Shown here: positions 1-13,121 of the stretch, in pieces
How positions within the stretch are numbered: the stretch's first letter is position 1
Layout of the letters: each line of letters begins with the position of its first letter
Position numbers and translations under genes: made by a program
Notes under the pieces: generated by a model
What the model was told of the DNA's origin: nothing
Databases searched by the model: none
What the model saw: only the letters and a program-made list of their open reading frames with translations
Source of the DNA: Pestalotiopsis fici W106-1
Lineage: Eukaryota; Ascomycota; Sordariomycetes; Amphisphaeriales; Sporocadaceae
Length of the DNA: 64,000 bases
NCBI RefSeq assembly: GCF_000516985.1
Contig: NW_006917091.1
Coordinates: 6,047,101 to 6,111,100, forward strand
Reading direction: 5' to 3'

Positions 1-279
1 ACGACTTTGATAGGACCAATCACTCGTATCGTCGCGTCCCTTTCTGTTGACCTGCTTGACACTCGTCGCCCCCGCAACTGCATCAAACGCCATAGATTTG
101 TCTGCAACCATATCAAATATTTTTTTTCACTCGACTTGCTCGAAACCCGTCACCCTGCAAAAATAAAGCACTCACATTTTTACCTTGACGGTTGATCCAT
201 CAAATCATTCAATCCCACTCAATCAACTACGTCAAGGCGTTGCTGAACTTCTCACTACACAGCTTCGGCTTCGCTAAAG
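1..279. other. 5' flank of the first gene
   Basis: No ATG occurs on the + strand before position 280, so this stretch looks like promoter and leader of the gene that follows. It is AT-rich near 115-180 and contains a run of T at about 120-128. No other coding feature is seen. The upstream neighbour is outside the window. Confidence 0.5.
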
Positions 280-2934
280 ATGGCCAAGAAGAAACGATCG
301 CGCGAGTCGCGCAAACAGGAGTCTAAGAGTGACGGCGATGCGTCCAAGTCGACATAGTATGTCGAGCTTAAGAGCATCAACAGCGCAGACCATCCCAGTA
401 TCAAGCAAGAGCCGACACCAAATGGCAAGTCTGAAGAGGGAGAGAATTCCAAGGTTGCCAAGAATGCCCCAGCCAAACCCAAGAAGGGCAAGAAGAAGTC
501 TCATGAAAAGCTACCCGCGCTACTTCAGGAAGTCGACAATCGATGCCACAACATGATTGTATACAGAAATCATCTCGACGAGAAAGTGGCTCGTCTCGCT
601 GAGTGCGAGGATTCTGACGGGCTTCAAGAGTACGAAAAGGCTTTACTCAACTCAAAGACGCTCGAACATAACGAGCAAGAGTTTCTCCGTGAACTGAGAG
701 AGGAGCATGATCGCTTGAGTCAGGGGGATAATGCTCAGCCTGCCGTGGTCCGCTTCTATCACCAGCTGATAGCCAAATTCAAGACGCATCTTGAGAACAA
801 CCGCCACCCCATCACTCAGCCTGACCAAGGAACAACGTCGACTGGCCCCTCAACGCAACCAGGCAAATCCAAAAAAGCCAGAAAGAAAGCTAGAAGAAGG
901 GAACTGGGAATTGCTTTGCAACTACGAGAAAAGAGGCGCGCCGAGAGGAAGCCCTATGATACGAGAGCTTCAAGGCGTCGACTGGCTGCTTCGAGCGCAG
1001 AGTCCGACCATGACGCTGCTGCCACGGAAACGACCAAACAGTGCCAAAGCCCCACGCCACAAACATCTCAGACACAGTCTCCAGCAGAAGAAGAAGAAGA
1101 GGCCGATTCCGGATCCGAGCCCAAGTCCAACTCTGGCGAGCGTGATCTGTTAAAGAATCTGATTGAGCAACTCGGGAAGGAACAACAGCTTAGCCATGAG
1201 CTTCGTTCCTCCGCAGTAACTGCCGACATGGACAGCGCACCGAAACAAGAGGATCCATGGTATATCGGCAAAAACGCCTTCAAGCTTATGCGCCGGCGCA
1301 GCGAGTTGGACAGGGACCTGGTACAGGAAGCAGCGAGGCAGCATGTGACTGGTGAGCTTTGGAAGCCACGACAGGAGCTCCTCGACAGACAAGCTGCCAT
1401 TCAAAAACGGGAGGGAAGATTTCTGAAATCGGCAACAGAAGAACACCAAAAGGCAGCACTTCGGCTTGCTAGTAAACCCAGTGTCCAGACCATTGGAAAT
1501 GAGTTTCGAATTCGCAGAGTGCTAGAAACTTTCCGAGCTCACCTTGGACTGCGTTACCAGCCTGACCCAATCGAAACCACTCGCACGCAGAAGATTGACC
1601 CTTACGAATTTGTTTCATCACCGGCTCAGCCTGTCCGAAAGAATAGCCGAAAGAGGAAAGCCATGGAAGCGTCTGGCAGCCCCAGCAAGAAACCCAAGGT
1701 TACTAACACTTGCAATAATCATGCGCAAGACGTCGAATCAATAGATGAGGCAGATCAGGAGCCTCATGTATCCCCAGCTGCCGATAGCCAGGAACGAACC
1801 TGCTCATTGCGCGACCATATCGAGGCGGGCGAGTTGGAAGAGCGACGTCAGCAGCTTCTCCAGATTGTGGAGCCTTTCCTAGATGATTCTTACATCGTAT
1901 ATGACGCATCACCGCCCACAGGAAGAGCCGCCAGACGAGGAAGAAGGGTGACTGAAGAGGAGGCAAATCTGCCGCGACTTATGAGTGGAGCACTATGTCC
2001 CCAAGCAGTTCTCAAGGCCGGCGGTCCCCTAGCTTTACCTACCTCCTCGAAGAAGCAACGAGATCGGGCACGTGCAAAGAGTCCAGCACAGGATGAGAGT
2101 GATGCTCATCATTCCGAGGACGAGCCTATATCTTCTCCTGTGGCAATGGACAAATCGGGATCTGTTCGAAGAAGCAAACGTCTTGCCGAAAGTCACGGAA
2201 CCAAAACGAAAGGGATCAACGCAAAGACACGTTCTTCAAGCCGACCTCGTTCCACGCGTCGAGCCCAAACAAGCCCTCCCGAGTCAGCTCCCGAAGAGTC
2301 TCCAACCCAGAACACACTGAAGGCTAGGCGATTAAGCACCACGACAAGAACGCCCTCGTTGCCCCCACCACGATGGAGGGCTGGCTCTGTCGGCCGTGAC
2401 GAGGCAACACGCATCATTGGTCCCAAGCCGCCGAAAATGGAGGACATTGTCTTCAGAAGCCCAGGAAGTTTGTTCAAGAGTGAAGCACAGCATGTCGTGC
2501 GAGAGAGTGGTGACCCCTTTACAGACCTCGTCTCACGAAAGAAGGATCAGAAGCGAGGAGCGCGAGCCTCGTCGGAATGGTTGGGCATAAGTACCACACC
2601 CATCCCTCTACCTGTGCTCCCATACAAATTTTCAAGCCCAGCCGTGAAAAGGAAGTTCATGTCAAAGCCAATTTCGACTCGAGAGCAGCTAGGATCCTCC
2701 CCAGCCCGTTTCCTACGAGCTGGCACCGAGCCGCCCAGATCAGACGGACCTCAGCACAGAGCAGGTTTAATGGGCACCAAGCACACGGGCTTCGATACTC
2801 CATCCACGAGGTCCTCTTTATCATCCACGCCCTCCTCTCGAAGTCTACTTCAGCCTCTTCCCGGAAATTTGCGAGATGATCGCACAGCTCTGGAGGAAGA
2901 GAAACGGCGCTGGAGGAGCATGCTTGACCTATGA
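280..2934 (+). CDS. Basic, Lys/Ser-rich protein of unknown function; frame interrupted by TAG at 355-357
   Basis: I do not recognise this family. The first ATG on the strand (280) opens a Lys/Arg-rich frame that meets TAG at 355-357. The same frame then stays open to the stop at 2932-2934, and the first later in-frame ATG is at 553, giving 793 aa from there. The 65 codons between the TAG and 553 look coding: they are Lys-rich and run smoothly into a charged helical segment. Downstream there is a charged N-terminal region, a Ser/Glu-rich acidic patch, a central conserved-looking helical block (about residues 235-350 from Met553), then a long disordered basic region with many Ser-Pro and Arg-Lys clusters, and a final helix ending in RSMLDL. 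Composition suggests a nuclear protein; that is inference. No intron was found that would remove the TAG. It may be a nonsense allele, a sequence error, or a gene that truly starts at 553. Confidence 0.7.
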
Positions 2935-3868
2935 ATGGATTAATGAGCTCGACTTTTCCTAGATTGCGTTGTTCGGCTATGGCGATGCCGTATTTGAGCA
3001 TAATCAATCTTTCTCGGCACTTGTAGCAAATAGTCGTTAGATGCCATGTTATTTGAGCACTGCAACTGAATTGCTACCTGTCAAGCATTTCATGTTTTTA
3101 TTTGCTTGGCAAGAGAGGGGAGAGATTCGGAAAGATTCAACGGATTCTTCTGGAGATTTAGTCTGCTTTCATGGGTATCCGGATCGTATCCGAGTTGCGC
3201 CTCATTATACCAAGGCTAATTGACATATTTGCTGAGACATGCCTTGTTTGCCGATAACGTCACAGCAAGGGGAGAGGCCTAGGTAGTGTACATACCCCAT
3301 GCCAGGTAGTTGAGATTGCACTTTGCCCAAAAACTACCGAATGGAGTGAATTGCCTGTAATTGTAATGCCCCAAGCCTTATTCGCGTGCCTATCACTGAC
3401 TATATTGTACGGATCCTGACTAAAAACCATAACCTGGGGTAATTATTATAAACTTGTACGTTGGAAAACGACCCGATCGCGGAGTATTTGAATCGTGCCA
3501 AGTGATGTCTGGCCCAGATCAGGTCCAGATCGCCGAGTCTATCCGCTTTAACGCAAACTTGGACTCGATCCAGTCTCAATAACCCCCGAGAACGACCCGT
3601 TGCGACAGTGGACCAGTAATAGCGTCGTTAATTGCTTGGTATCACCACTATCGATTCTCCTACCTAGCCAAGTCCGCGGGGTAAAACACGCCGAAAGGTG
3701 TGGAAACTTGGGCGGGTCCGAGATGTGGTTCCCTTGAGATAAAGTCCCAATTCGATTGCCAATGAGATCATTCTTGATTCTCATCAATTGTGTTTTGTGT
3801 TTTTTGTTGTCTCTTGTCTACAATTACAATAATTTTTGCGAATAGTGTAGTGGTGTTGTGTGTGCAAG
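2935..3868. other. Intergenic region between two same-strand genes
   Basis: About 0.9 kb without a supported gene. It should hold the 3' end of the upstream gene and the promoter of the b2-like dehydrogenase. The last 80 bases before the ATG at 3869 are T/G-rich and contain repeated GTGTT-like words. No repeat or RNA gene was recognised. Confidence 0.5.
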
Positions 3869-5609
3869 ATGGCGGCAGACAAGCTAATTAGTGCCGAGGA
3901 AGGTATGTCTCTCAATTATCCTTTAGAAGTATAATTTGCCCTCAGTCGCGAAGCAACCAAACAGACAAATGTCATGACAATCATACGAAAGGTCCCAGAT
4001 TGGCTAACCTTTGAATTCTTCAGTGCTCAAGCACAACACCCGCGACAGTTGCTGGGTCGTGCTATACGACCATGTCTACGACGTGACGGATTTCCTGTCC
4101 GAGCACCCGGGCGGCGCAAAGGTGATCCTTCAGCTCGCCGGTCGCGATGCCACCGAAGAGTACGACCCTATCCACCCGCCGGGCATCCTCGAGGAGAACC
4201 TCAAGCCCGAGGCCAAGCTCGGCAAGATCGATCCCCAGACCATTGTCAGCACCACGCCGACGACCACGTCAGAGAGCAGCAGCGCAAAGTTGGAACAAGA
4301 GGCGGACCCGCCGCTCGAGAGCCTCTTGAATCTCGACGAGCTCGAGACGCTGGCTACCAAGAAGATGCCCCACAAGGCCTGGGCATACTACTATTCGTCA
4401 AGCGACGATACGTTTTCAAAGAGCTACAACAACCAAGTCTATAGAAATATCCTACTCCGGCCACGAGTATTCCTCGATTGCGTCAAGTGCGACTCGTCTA
4501 CTACTTTATTAGGGCACAATGTGGGACTGCCGCTGTTTGTGGCACCGGCGGCCATGGCGAGACTGGGCCATCCCGATGGCGAGGCCGGCATTGCCCGGGC
4601 GGCGGGCAAGTTTGGTGCCCTGCAGATCATCTCGAATAATGCGTCCATGACGCCGGAACAGATTGTGGCGGACGCGGCGCCGGGGCAAATGTTTGGCTGG
4701 CAATTATACGTGCAAAACGACAGGAAAAAGAGCGAGGCCATGCTGGCGCGCATCAACAAGATGTCGGACAGGTTCAAGTGCATTATCCTGACCTTGGACG
4801 CGCCGGTCCCGGGCAAGAGAGAGTTGGACGAGAAGCAGAGTTTCGTCAACGCGGCCCCCGTGGCCGCTGCCGCAAAAACATCCGACGAGCCGAGCCGGCC
4901 GGGCGGAGGCGGCGTCGGCCAACAGCTGTTCTTTGGTACGGCGGCGGACTTGACGTGGAAGGTGACCCTGCCTTGGTTGGCCCAGCACACGAACCTGCCG
5001 ATTGTACTCAAGGGGTTGCAGACACACGAGGACGCCTATATCGCGACCAAGTATGCGCCACAGGTTCAGGCCATCATCTTGTCGAACCACGGAGGACGTG
5101 CTCTAGACACGGCACCTCCTGCAATCCACACGCTCCTCGAGATCCGCAAGTACTGTCCCGACGTCCTCAAGAAGATTGAGGTTTGGGTCGATGGCGGCAT
5201 CAAGCGTGGAACCGATATTGTCAAGGCATTATGCCTTGGTGCCAAGGGCGTAGGTATTGGCAGAGCGGCTCTGTTTGGCTTGGGTGCCGGTGGTCAGGCA
5301 GGAGTCGAGCGGACGTTTGAAAGTAAGTCGAAGGCGTCAGTGCAAAGTGATTGTGTCAGTGGCTAATTCCCGTGGTGCAGTTCTCAAAGGGGAGATGGAA
5401 ACGTGCATGAGGCTCCTGGGTGCCCCAGATGTCAAATCGCTTGGTCCACAACATGTGAGTTTATTCCCATCATCATCAACATTGACAAAAAAGTCATGGT
5501 CTGACAGACGATATCTCTCCAGATCAACACACGCATGGTTGAGCGTGATATTTACGACGGTGACTCCAATTTGGAGAATGGCCTATGGGCCCCAAAGGCA
5601 AAGCTGTAG
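3869..5609 (+). CDS. Flavocytochrome b2-like FMN-dependent 2-hydroxyacid (L-lactate) dehydrogenase
   Basis: Four exons: 3869-3902, 4024-5322, 5381-5454 and 5523-5609, 497 aa. The N-terminal cytochrome b5 domain (about 12-85) has HPGG with heme His39 and the second heme ligand at His62 (DPIHPP). The FMN-dependent alpha-hydroxyacid dehydrogenase barrel (about 115-455) shows AWAYYYSS, the flavin lysine in VLKG (Lys341), catalytic His367 and Arg370 in SNHGGR, and VDGG at about 400. This is the layout of yeast L-lactate dehydrogenase (cytochrome b2), which oxidises L-lactate to pyruvate. Unlike the yeast enzyme there is no mitochondrial presequence: the heme domain begins at about residue 12. The protein ends in AKL, a PTS1-type tripeptide, so a peroxisomal location is plausible. 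Substrate could be lactate or another 2-hydroxyacid; the sequence does not settle this. The last two small exons are needed to reach the AKL end. Confidence 0.93.
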
Positions 5610-7966
5610 ATGCACCAAGTGCATCTAGACCAGAAGAGTCACTGACTCTCCTGACGATACCTACCTAGAACGCTTTTGTATAGATGGTTGCATAGCGCAA
5701 GGACTGTTTCTACACGTTCAATGGATACTGTTGAATAATTTGTGGTTTCGTGTTCTTGTTCGTGTTCCAAACGGTGTAAGATTAGCCAAAGAGTGATTGC
5801 TGCACTTGAGAGGAAGCACGCACGTGCTCTGCAATGGGCGTATCTGCTTGTCTGCCTCTCGAGGGATGGCTACCAGTTGTAACCAATAGCTGGCCGATGC
5901 ATCCCACCAAGATCGCCTATCGATCCGGATACTACATGCTCCTCACCCATGACAGGTCAAGTGAATGGCAGGTTCTGGTCCCTGGCGTCATGACTACATG
6001 TCAGAATCTCCGAGATGCAAGAAGTAAGCAAGACCCAAACGGATCCGAGAGGGCTGTCAATATCTCCCAGACTCTGGCCTCAAGTCGTGCATGGTGTTGA
6101 TGGTGTGCCAAAAGGAACCGAGGCAAACGTAGATCTGTAATGTTTCAACAAATTTCCACAGCGTGTTGCGAGGCGCACATGCTTTCGCTTGAAGATGATT
6201 TGCCGCTGGCTCGCGTATGCCAGCCACTGTTATCCCTGTCCCCGGAGGAAGCGGACGGTCGGAACAATTAAGCTGACCCAAGTTGGCCATATAATTGACC
6301 AGGTAAGCATGAACATGATAATCATGAAAAGAGAGCCAAGTGCAAAGCACATGTCCACATTTTTTTTTTGGCTGGGCTACATAACGATGGGGTTTGCGAC
6401 TTGTTGGTCGAGCGCTCCCGACAAGTTTTTGGTGGAGGGTGCCAAAAAAGGAAATAACTTGAAAAGGCCGAAACAACAAAAATCGCAATTGCTCAGTCAT
6501 GTTTCTTGGTGTCTTCTGGTGCCATTGCCAATCGCAACAGTAGTCGGCCAAAGGGTTTAATTCTTTTTCTTTGTATGTTCACATGCCGACGATGATCGAT
6601 CCACTCGGTAAGTGAGAAAATGGTCAGGTCAGGGACCAGGTACTTAAAACAAAAGAAAGTTATGGGGAAGGGAAGGGGCGGAAAATATGGGGGGAATAGG
6701 GCAAGGGACACTTGGCGTGTGGGGAGAGACCAAGAGGAAATCTGGGGTAAAATCAAGTCAAGACAAGAGAAAATGTTCAAGCTTTTCTCTGGGCTATTGA
6801 TTTAATTATATTGACCTCTACAACCACATGTACACGCGCAAAAGAACATCTTCATGACGTTGAACTGGTCAAATATATTATTCATTCATCCAAATATATT
6901 TCCGTGATATCCTTTGTGTTATATTAGAAAAACTAAACCTAAAAGCCAGCCGTCTTCATGGCGGTCGGGCTGGTAGTCATCTCTTGTTTTTGACGCCTCT
7001 GTGCGATCGACGCGCTCATTTGATCATAGCCGCCACCTAGCAGCCGAGCTAGACGAAAAGAACTATTGAAGCTCTCTCTACCTTGGACAGGTTTGGCAGG
7101 TTGCACTGATTCCATTACTAACGTGAACCCCCTTCTCAGCTCCCGCCTCTACATACACACTCACAAAAAAAGTCTCTCGTCCCTTTGCGACGACCGCCGC
7201 CTGGCATGTGCTGCTCCATCTTGCCTCGGGAGGAGCCATTTGGAGACTTCGATTGGCCCCTTGACCCCGGAGGCTCATATAACGCCCCCCCTTGAACAGA
7301 CGATCCGGTTCTGCGGGGGATGATCTCGGCTCGTCCCAAATGGGAATTACATCCGAGCCCTTTTACTCGTCTCTCCATGAAAGTTTACGAACATCGAATC
7401 TCGACTATGCACCTGGCATCTGGATCGGGGCAAGGACTGGGAGGTAGGCCAACTGGGCCAAGAGGTAACCTCGCGCCCCGGGCACAACAAGCAGCAAGAG
7501 TCGAGTTGCTCATTCATCATCTGATCTGCTTTTTCTTACCTAGTAGGTGGGTGTGGGTGTGTATCACAATCGTATCACGATTATTCGTCGCGAACCTGCT
7601 CCTGTCTTTACTTTTCTGTCCAGTCACGGGCTCATTCGTAGTTGCCAGTCTCTAGCTTTCTTTGGCCGTTTGGTGTGAGAGATCAGGATTCTCCTCAGGG
7701 AAACTGCCGTGAACCTCTACGCATCTTTATCCTACCAGTCGCTCGTTTTCTGGTCTTGTTCGTTTCTAGTTCTTCTTTGCTTTTCTTCTCTCCCTCCTCG
7801 TTTCTCGTAGCCCTCGCTCAGTATTTGGCTCGCTCGGCTTGCCTTGTGCTGGCTAGGTCAACGACCAAAAGCCCTCGGACGTCAACGCTAAAACTCCTTC
7901 AACTTGGCACGGATCTTGAGCAACCACGCTTTATACATGATATACTGAGCTGCCAAAGTGGACAAG
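5610..7966. other. Gene-free region with pyrimidine-rich leader
   Basis: About 2.4 kb without a convincing gene; the frames present are short and show no family resemblance. The stretch 7500-7966 is strongly C/T-rich (for example 7741-7805), typical of a fungal promoter and transcript leader, and belongs to the DUF3712 gene. No tRNA or repeat was recognised. Confidence 0.5.
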
Positions 7967-9116
7967 ATGTCGGACTACAAGAACGGTACAGCGGGCGGCT
8001 CCAAGGCCAAGCGTGGCCATTGCAAGAGGTTTTGGTGGGTGTACCTGTTGGTCTTGATTGTCATTATTGTTATTGTTGTTCCTTGCATGTAAGTGGCTTC
8101 CGTGACTGCCATGATGGCTATAACCGGTCACTGATTGTTTTTTTCTTTTTTGGCAGAATCCTCATTGCGGTGCCAAAGATGGCTCAATCCAAGGTCAACG
8201 ATGCCAAATTGACCATCGATGGTGTTGCTGTCACTCAGACGGAGGCGGGCTCCTTTAATTTGGCCATCAACTCTACGATAACCACCGACGGCAGCGCACA
8301 TGCCACGATAGCTGGCTTCAACGGAACCATGTGGCTGTTGGACACTGACGGTCCGGTTGCCTTTACCTCTATCGAGTTTCCCGAGACGTCTTCCGATGCC
8401 GTGGTTCCTGTGAATATTAGCCAGATCGTGACCATCGACCACCTCGACGAGCTCACCACGTTCAACCAGAGACTACTGACCAATGAAACGGTCAATGTCC
8501 GAGTGAATGGCAGCACCACGGTCCGCGTGTCTGGAATTGCGCGTGATTATCCCATCACATTCTCCAAGGACATTGCTTTCGCCGGGTTCAAGTCGTTTGC
8601 CGGCATCAATGTCACCAACCCGAAAGTGGGATTGACTCAGACAAAGAACTTTAATGCAACGGCAATCATTCCCAACCCCACATTGTGGAGCGTCGACGTG
8701 GTAAGTCTATACATACTTTTCAGCCTCTGTATACTCTGACAGCAGCTAACAATGATGGTAACCAGGGCAACACTTCCTTTAGCACCTACTTCAACAACAC
8801 CAAGATTGGTGTCACCAACATCACCAACATGGTTCTCCAGCCCGGCGACAATGAGTTTCCCATTGAAGGAGACATTTCTCAGCTGGTGATTGTCAATGCG
8901 CTTATACAACAACCATACTGCAGCAACGGGGGTGTTCTCCCCTTTGCCATTACTGGTGATTCGGTGGTGAACAACAACGAGTCCATTCCGTGGCTTGCAA
9001 ACGCCCTATCTGCTTTCAATGTCAGCCTCAATATAGAGATTGGCGCTGCCGTCAAGAGTGCTGGCATCCCACTCTCTTGTGCTGATGCCACAAACTCGAC
9101 AAAGCTGAGGGTCTAG
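7967..9116 (+). CDS. DUF3712-family single-pass membrane protein
   Basis: Three exons: 7967-8088, 8157-8700 and 8766-9116, 338 aa. The N-terminus is short and basic (KAKRGHCKR), followed by one hydrophobic segment of about 25 residues (about 24-48) that is split by intron 1. The rest is a Thr/Asn-rich beta-type domain with many N-glycosylation sequons (NST, NGT, NET, NGS, NAT, NNT) and a final CxxxxN segment near the C-terminus. This matches the fungal DUF3712 family, LEA14-like proteins thought to sit in the plasma or vacuolar membrane with the large domain outside the cytosol. The molecular role of the family is not established. The start is the first ATG after the pyrimidine-rich leader and gives a good type II anchor. 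Confidence 0.85.
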
Positions 9117-12100
9117 TCTGGTTAGACATGTAGTTTATGAGCACAATTTGTACAACAGCAATCGAGGGTGGAATCACCACGTCGGAATACTTGCGCCACC
9201 ACATGACATTTGTGAAATATCAGATGGAAGAGGATGACGTAACGAGGGATCAAAATGTTGTGAGGGAAGAAGCATGACTGTGGACAAACAAAGTGAGGTA
9301 GCATGAGCCAGCATTTGGAACCACGGTCTCTGATTTGCGCCATGAGATTCATCGAGTAATGAGACTGATTTTCCACGCCACCTTATTCCACGCTGTCTGC
9401 TGTGCTGACAAGGACGATTTGAACGTGATCAATCCTAACAACTGCTTTGAAGCCTCCTCTACACTCATGGCTAGCACGCATCAGATTTCAGCGACGTGTC
9501 AACATGTGGCCTGCTTCTCTACCACCATGGTCATGTGCGTACATGATGTCAATCCACACTGTTGATGGGCAAGTCTCCATTCATGTCCAGCTCCCCCAAC
9601 AAACTCCTCCCAGAGCACATCTGTGACGTGACGAGCAAGGACAGTCCATGGATGCCGGAAAAGGGCACTAGACGGTCCTAACCACTCCCTGTAACGAGGC
9701 AGCCACTATGGATGCTTTACCACACTTTCAAGGCGCATCCTCGGCCCACGAATTCTGCACCACGAGAAGGAAAAAACGTCTCCGGTGGGAATTGGTCTCG
9801 TGACACTTTCAACCTCCTCGTTGAACTTACTCTTTAGATCTTCCGGTAGTAAGGCCGTTGAGAGTTTTCCCGGGATTGGAGAGAACTGCAGTTTATGTAA
9901 AAATTCGGAGAGGATCTGGCATCTTGACGAGAGTTAGTGGAATCCATTCCGACCTCGTCACGCCATCGTCATTGCACAGACGCATGGCCCGGCAAAAGAG
10001 TCTTTTTAATGGAGCAAAACATTGGAGAGTACCGAGTTTTCATGCACCGTTGTTGTGTGGTAATTCACATTTTCGGTGAGAGTTCAGTTCGGTCAGGATG
10101 GTTTACATGGGATGGCGTCCGGGCATCATGGCTTCACTTTTTGTCTAGTGGCGCCGTTAACCTGCATGGCCGGCCCGGAATGAATGCCAAGCCGGGGGGA
10201 GGCAAGAAAGAAAGACGCCAACATGGCCCTCCATGGCCTCCATGTTGTAGGAAGTCCGAAAACAACACTGAGAGTTTGCCGATGCATCGAGAATTCGATC
10301 CATGGACATCCCTCGTGACCAAAAACTGAGCTAATTGATGAATTTGTTACATCAGCAAATACACACCTAATCCACGAGACTTTGTCATCAACGCGAGATA
10401 AACTTCTATACGGAAAACTTTCATGGAATTACACTTTGTTTTGTAATGAATGGCGTTATTTCAAGCTTTTATATGGACTCAAGGTAACTCCAAATCCGGT
10501 AATGCTCCATAGACTTTGCGAAATTCGAGTCAACTGGGGCTACTCGTCAACTCTATAAGAAAATAATAAAGACCGACGATATACATGGTGACTTGTCATG
10601 TCTTCTGTAGTCCTTTCGCTCCTTTTCTTGCGCATCTTTATGCCCTAAAGGACCGAGTTTCCTTGCTCCATTCCCTACCCCGAGTCTCCTTCTCGGTGAG
10701 CAAGAAAAACATACAAGGATTTTGAACAGACAAAAACCTTGGTGTTCAACGCTACGGCACCTACAAGGCCCGGATGGTGCAGGGCGTTGACAACAAATAT
10801 CCATAATATCGGCCTTGTCTTTCCCCAACCTCTCTCGATCTTGAGCATACATCACATCAGAGAGAGAGAAAATCGAACCATTGATCAGCGCCGGGGATCC
10901 ACGATATCGAGAAAAAGAAAATTCGGTCTTGACATTTGGTCTAATGTGGCTTTCGGTGTCAACTCTGGCATGCTCGTCACGGGCTCACAAGCAGAGTTGG
11001 ACCCTTGTTCTTTCAACCAAGTGTTGTAATGGCTATTGTTTGCCAGAACATGTTCGTATTCCCCATTTGTAGATACACACCCTACACATGGAGTTCTACA
11101 GAGAGTTACACATTTTGATTTTAGGACAGCGGCTGGACCGATGGGAATGATTTCTTTAGACTTTGGGGATACAGTCGCCCATAAAAGAAAAAAGGAGGGG
11201 GAAAAAGAAAGAGAGAGAAAAGAAATACAGTTGATTTTCTTTTCCTTCTTGATTAGTGATACGAGTTCCTGTACCACGGCCCGCGTCTCTTGTCAAGCCC
11301 GTCTGTCGGTGGGCTTTTCGGCGCTACACATATATATACTCATGGGACAATAGACAGAAGCAAGCCCTCTTTTCTTTGGGTAGATTGGCCTGGTGGCTGG
11401 CCGCCATGTATGATCAGGGGGCTTGATGCCAAGTGCATACCTTTTCCCATGTGTAACTTGAACTCGTTGTTCTTGTCTAGATTCAGCAGGCACGCGGGCT
11501 AGTCTATAAGATACACATTGGAAAAAAAAAAACCCCCTCCCCTTTTCGGTCAGTGGCTGCGAATGGCAGGGCAAGTGTATAACCAAGCTACCGAGCAGTG
11601 TTCTCCATCAAGCTTGTGCATCATAGATGGATGGGTGTCAAGATAGAGGGGCGAACTTGTCGAAATAAATCCGATTAAACGAATATAAAATAAAATAGAA
11701 TGCAAGTAAATGAACCCCCCCGAGTTGTACTATCTTGCCCTCATGATTCAAAGTTTTTCACTTAAGCTTTGGTTAACAACAGATCACCCAACCCAAAGTA
11801 TAATAAAGAATAAACAAAGAAAAAGGAGAGAGAGAAAAAAAAAAGGGCCGAGCTAAGCTAAAGTCAGGGGTAGACAGAGTCAGGGTACCGTCTTGTCTTT
11901 GCGGGAGTCAGCCCGTCAGTCACACGTGGGATTTCGCAAATCACCCGAAAGATCCAATCAGCCCATCAAAGCACCCAACGAGGCACGAGACAAGTTTGTG
12001 CCTGTCTCAGAAATTCTCCAAAGAGTATGGGTGAGCCCCTGGAGAGACCGCAGTATTTTAGAGAACTGTAACGAGAACAGGTTACACTGAAAAGGACGGC

Positions 12101-13102
12101 TCGTCTTTTGTGCTCGCAATTATGTGCCCCCCAGGCGATAAAATCTTTTGAGTGACAGCAGCAAATAGAAGTCAAGGTAAACAAGGAGAGAAAAGGGGGA
12201 ACAAAAAAGAAAGACGATATTAGCTCCCCACAAATGTAGAGTACTTGACCTCGTGCAACTTTGCCTGCCGTCTCAACACCGGCTCCAGATCTATGCCGTA
12301 TACTGAAAATCGTGTACGACGCAGGAAAAATGTTGGACGACCGGTACCGAGCGAATCCACAACAGAGTGACACCTGCATTGTGCCACAACCCCATGGATT
12401 CGCTGGGCACCAAGCAAACACTATTCAATGCATCCAGTACAACAAAAACAACAAGCCATTGGGATACTTGACCCACAGGCCGCCGTATTGGGAACGACCG
12501 ACGGGAGCTGAGATCATGGAGACTATTGCGCTGATCAATGGCAACGATGAAACCCAACTCTAGATTAGGTGCTGTAGACGGCGACGGATCATGAATTGTT
12601 GCGTCCAAGGACATTACCTGACTAATGGAGGTCCGGACGGACTCGAGGACGGACTCGGGTTGCACACGCAACAAAAGGAATTGGGCCACAATTTTCGGCC
12701 TTTGATCCGCCGGGTGGTTTCGTGTTTTGTGGTTGATTGACACGACGTTTTGCAGGCTTCAAGCTGGCTCGGTCGGCCAACAATTGTTTGCACGTGCATA
12801 TAGAGTGTGGCTTACCTCAGGATGTCAAACAGCTGAAGGTTGACACATACTGATGAGATGCATGTACGTGGACCTGCCTCATGTCCATAATTCAGTAGGC
12901 AGGAAAGGCAGGCAGGGTTGGCAGGTGTGCGTGCCACCACTCGGCCGACGTGCCTGAGTACACATTTCGGCGTGTGATTTTGCGCTTTTCGTCATCATGA
13001 CCCTGAGCGGTGGTTAGACTTTGTCATTGGATTCTGAGTACCCGAGGGTTTGACTTGGCTGGATGACGGAGATATTGAGCAACGCAATTCGGCCATTGCA
13101 CC

Positions 13103-13121
13103 AAAAAAAAAAAAAAAAAAA
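13103..13121 (+). repeat. Homopolymer run of A
   Basis: A run of 19 A in the gene desert. It is a simple-sequence tract with no nearby gene end. Confidence 0.9.

Noticed and set aside
11966..12743. Two overlapping minus-strand frames of about 150 codons
   Set aside because: They overlap each other in different frames, lack any domain, and no splice sites link them into a gene.
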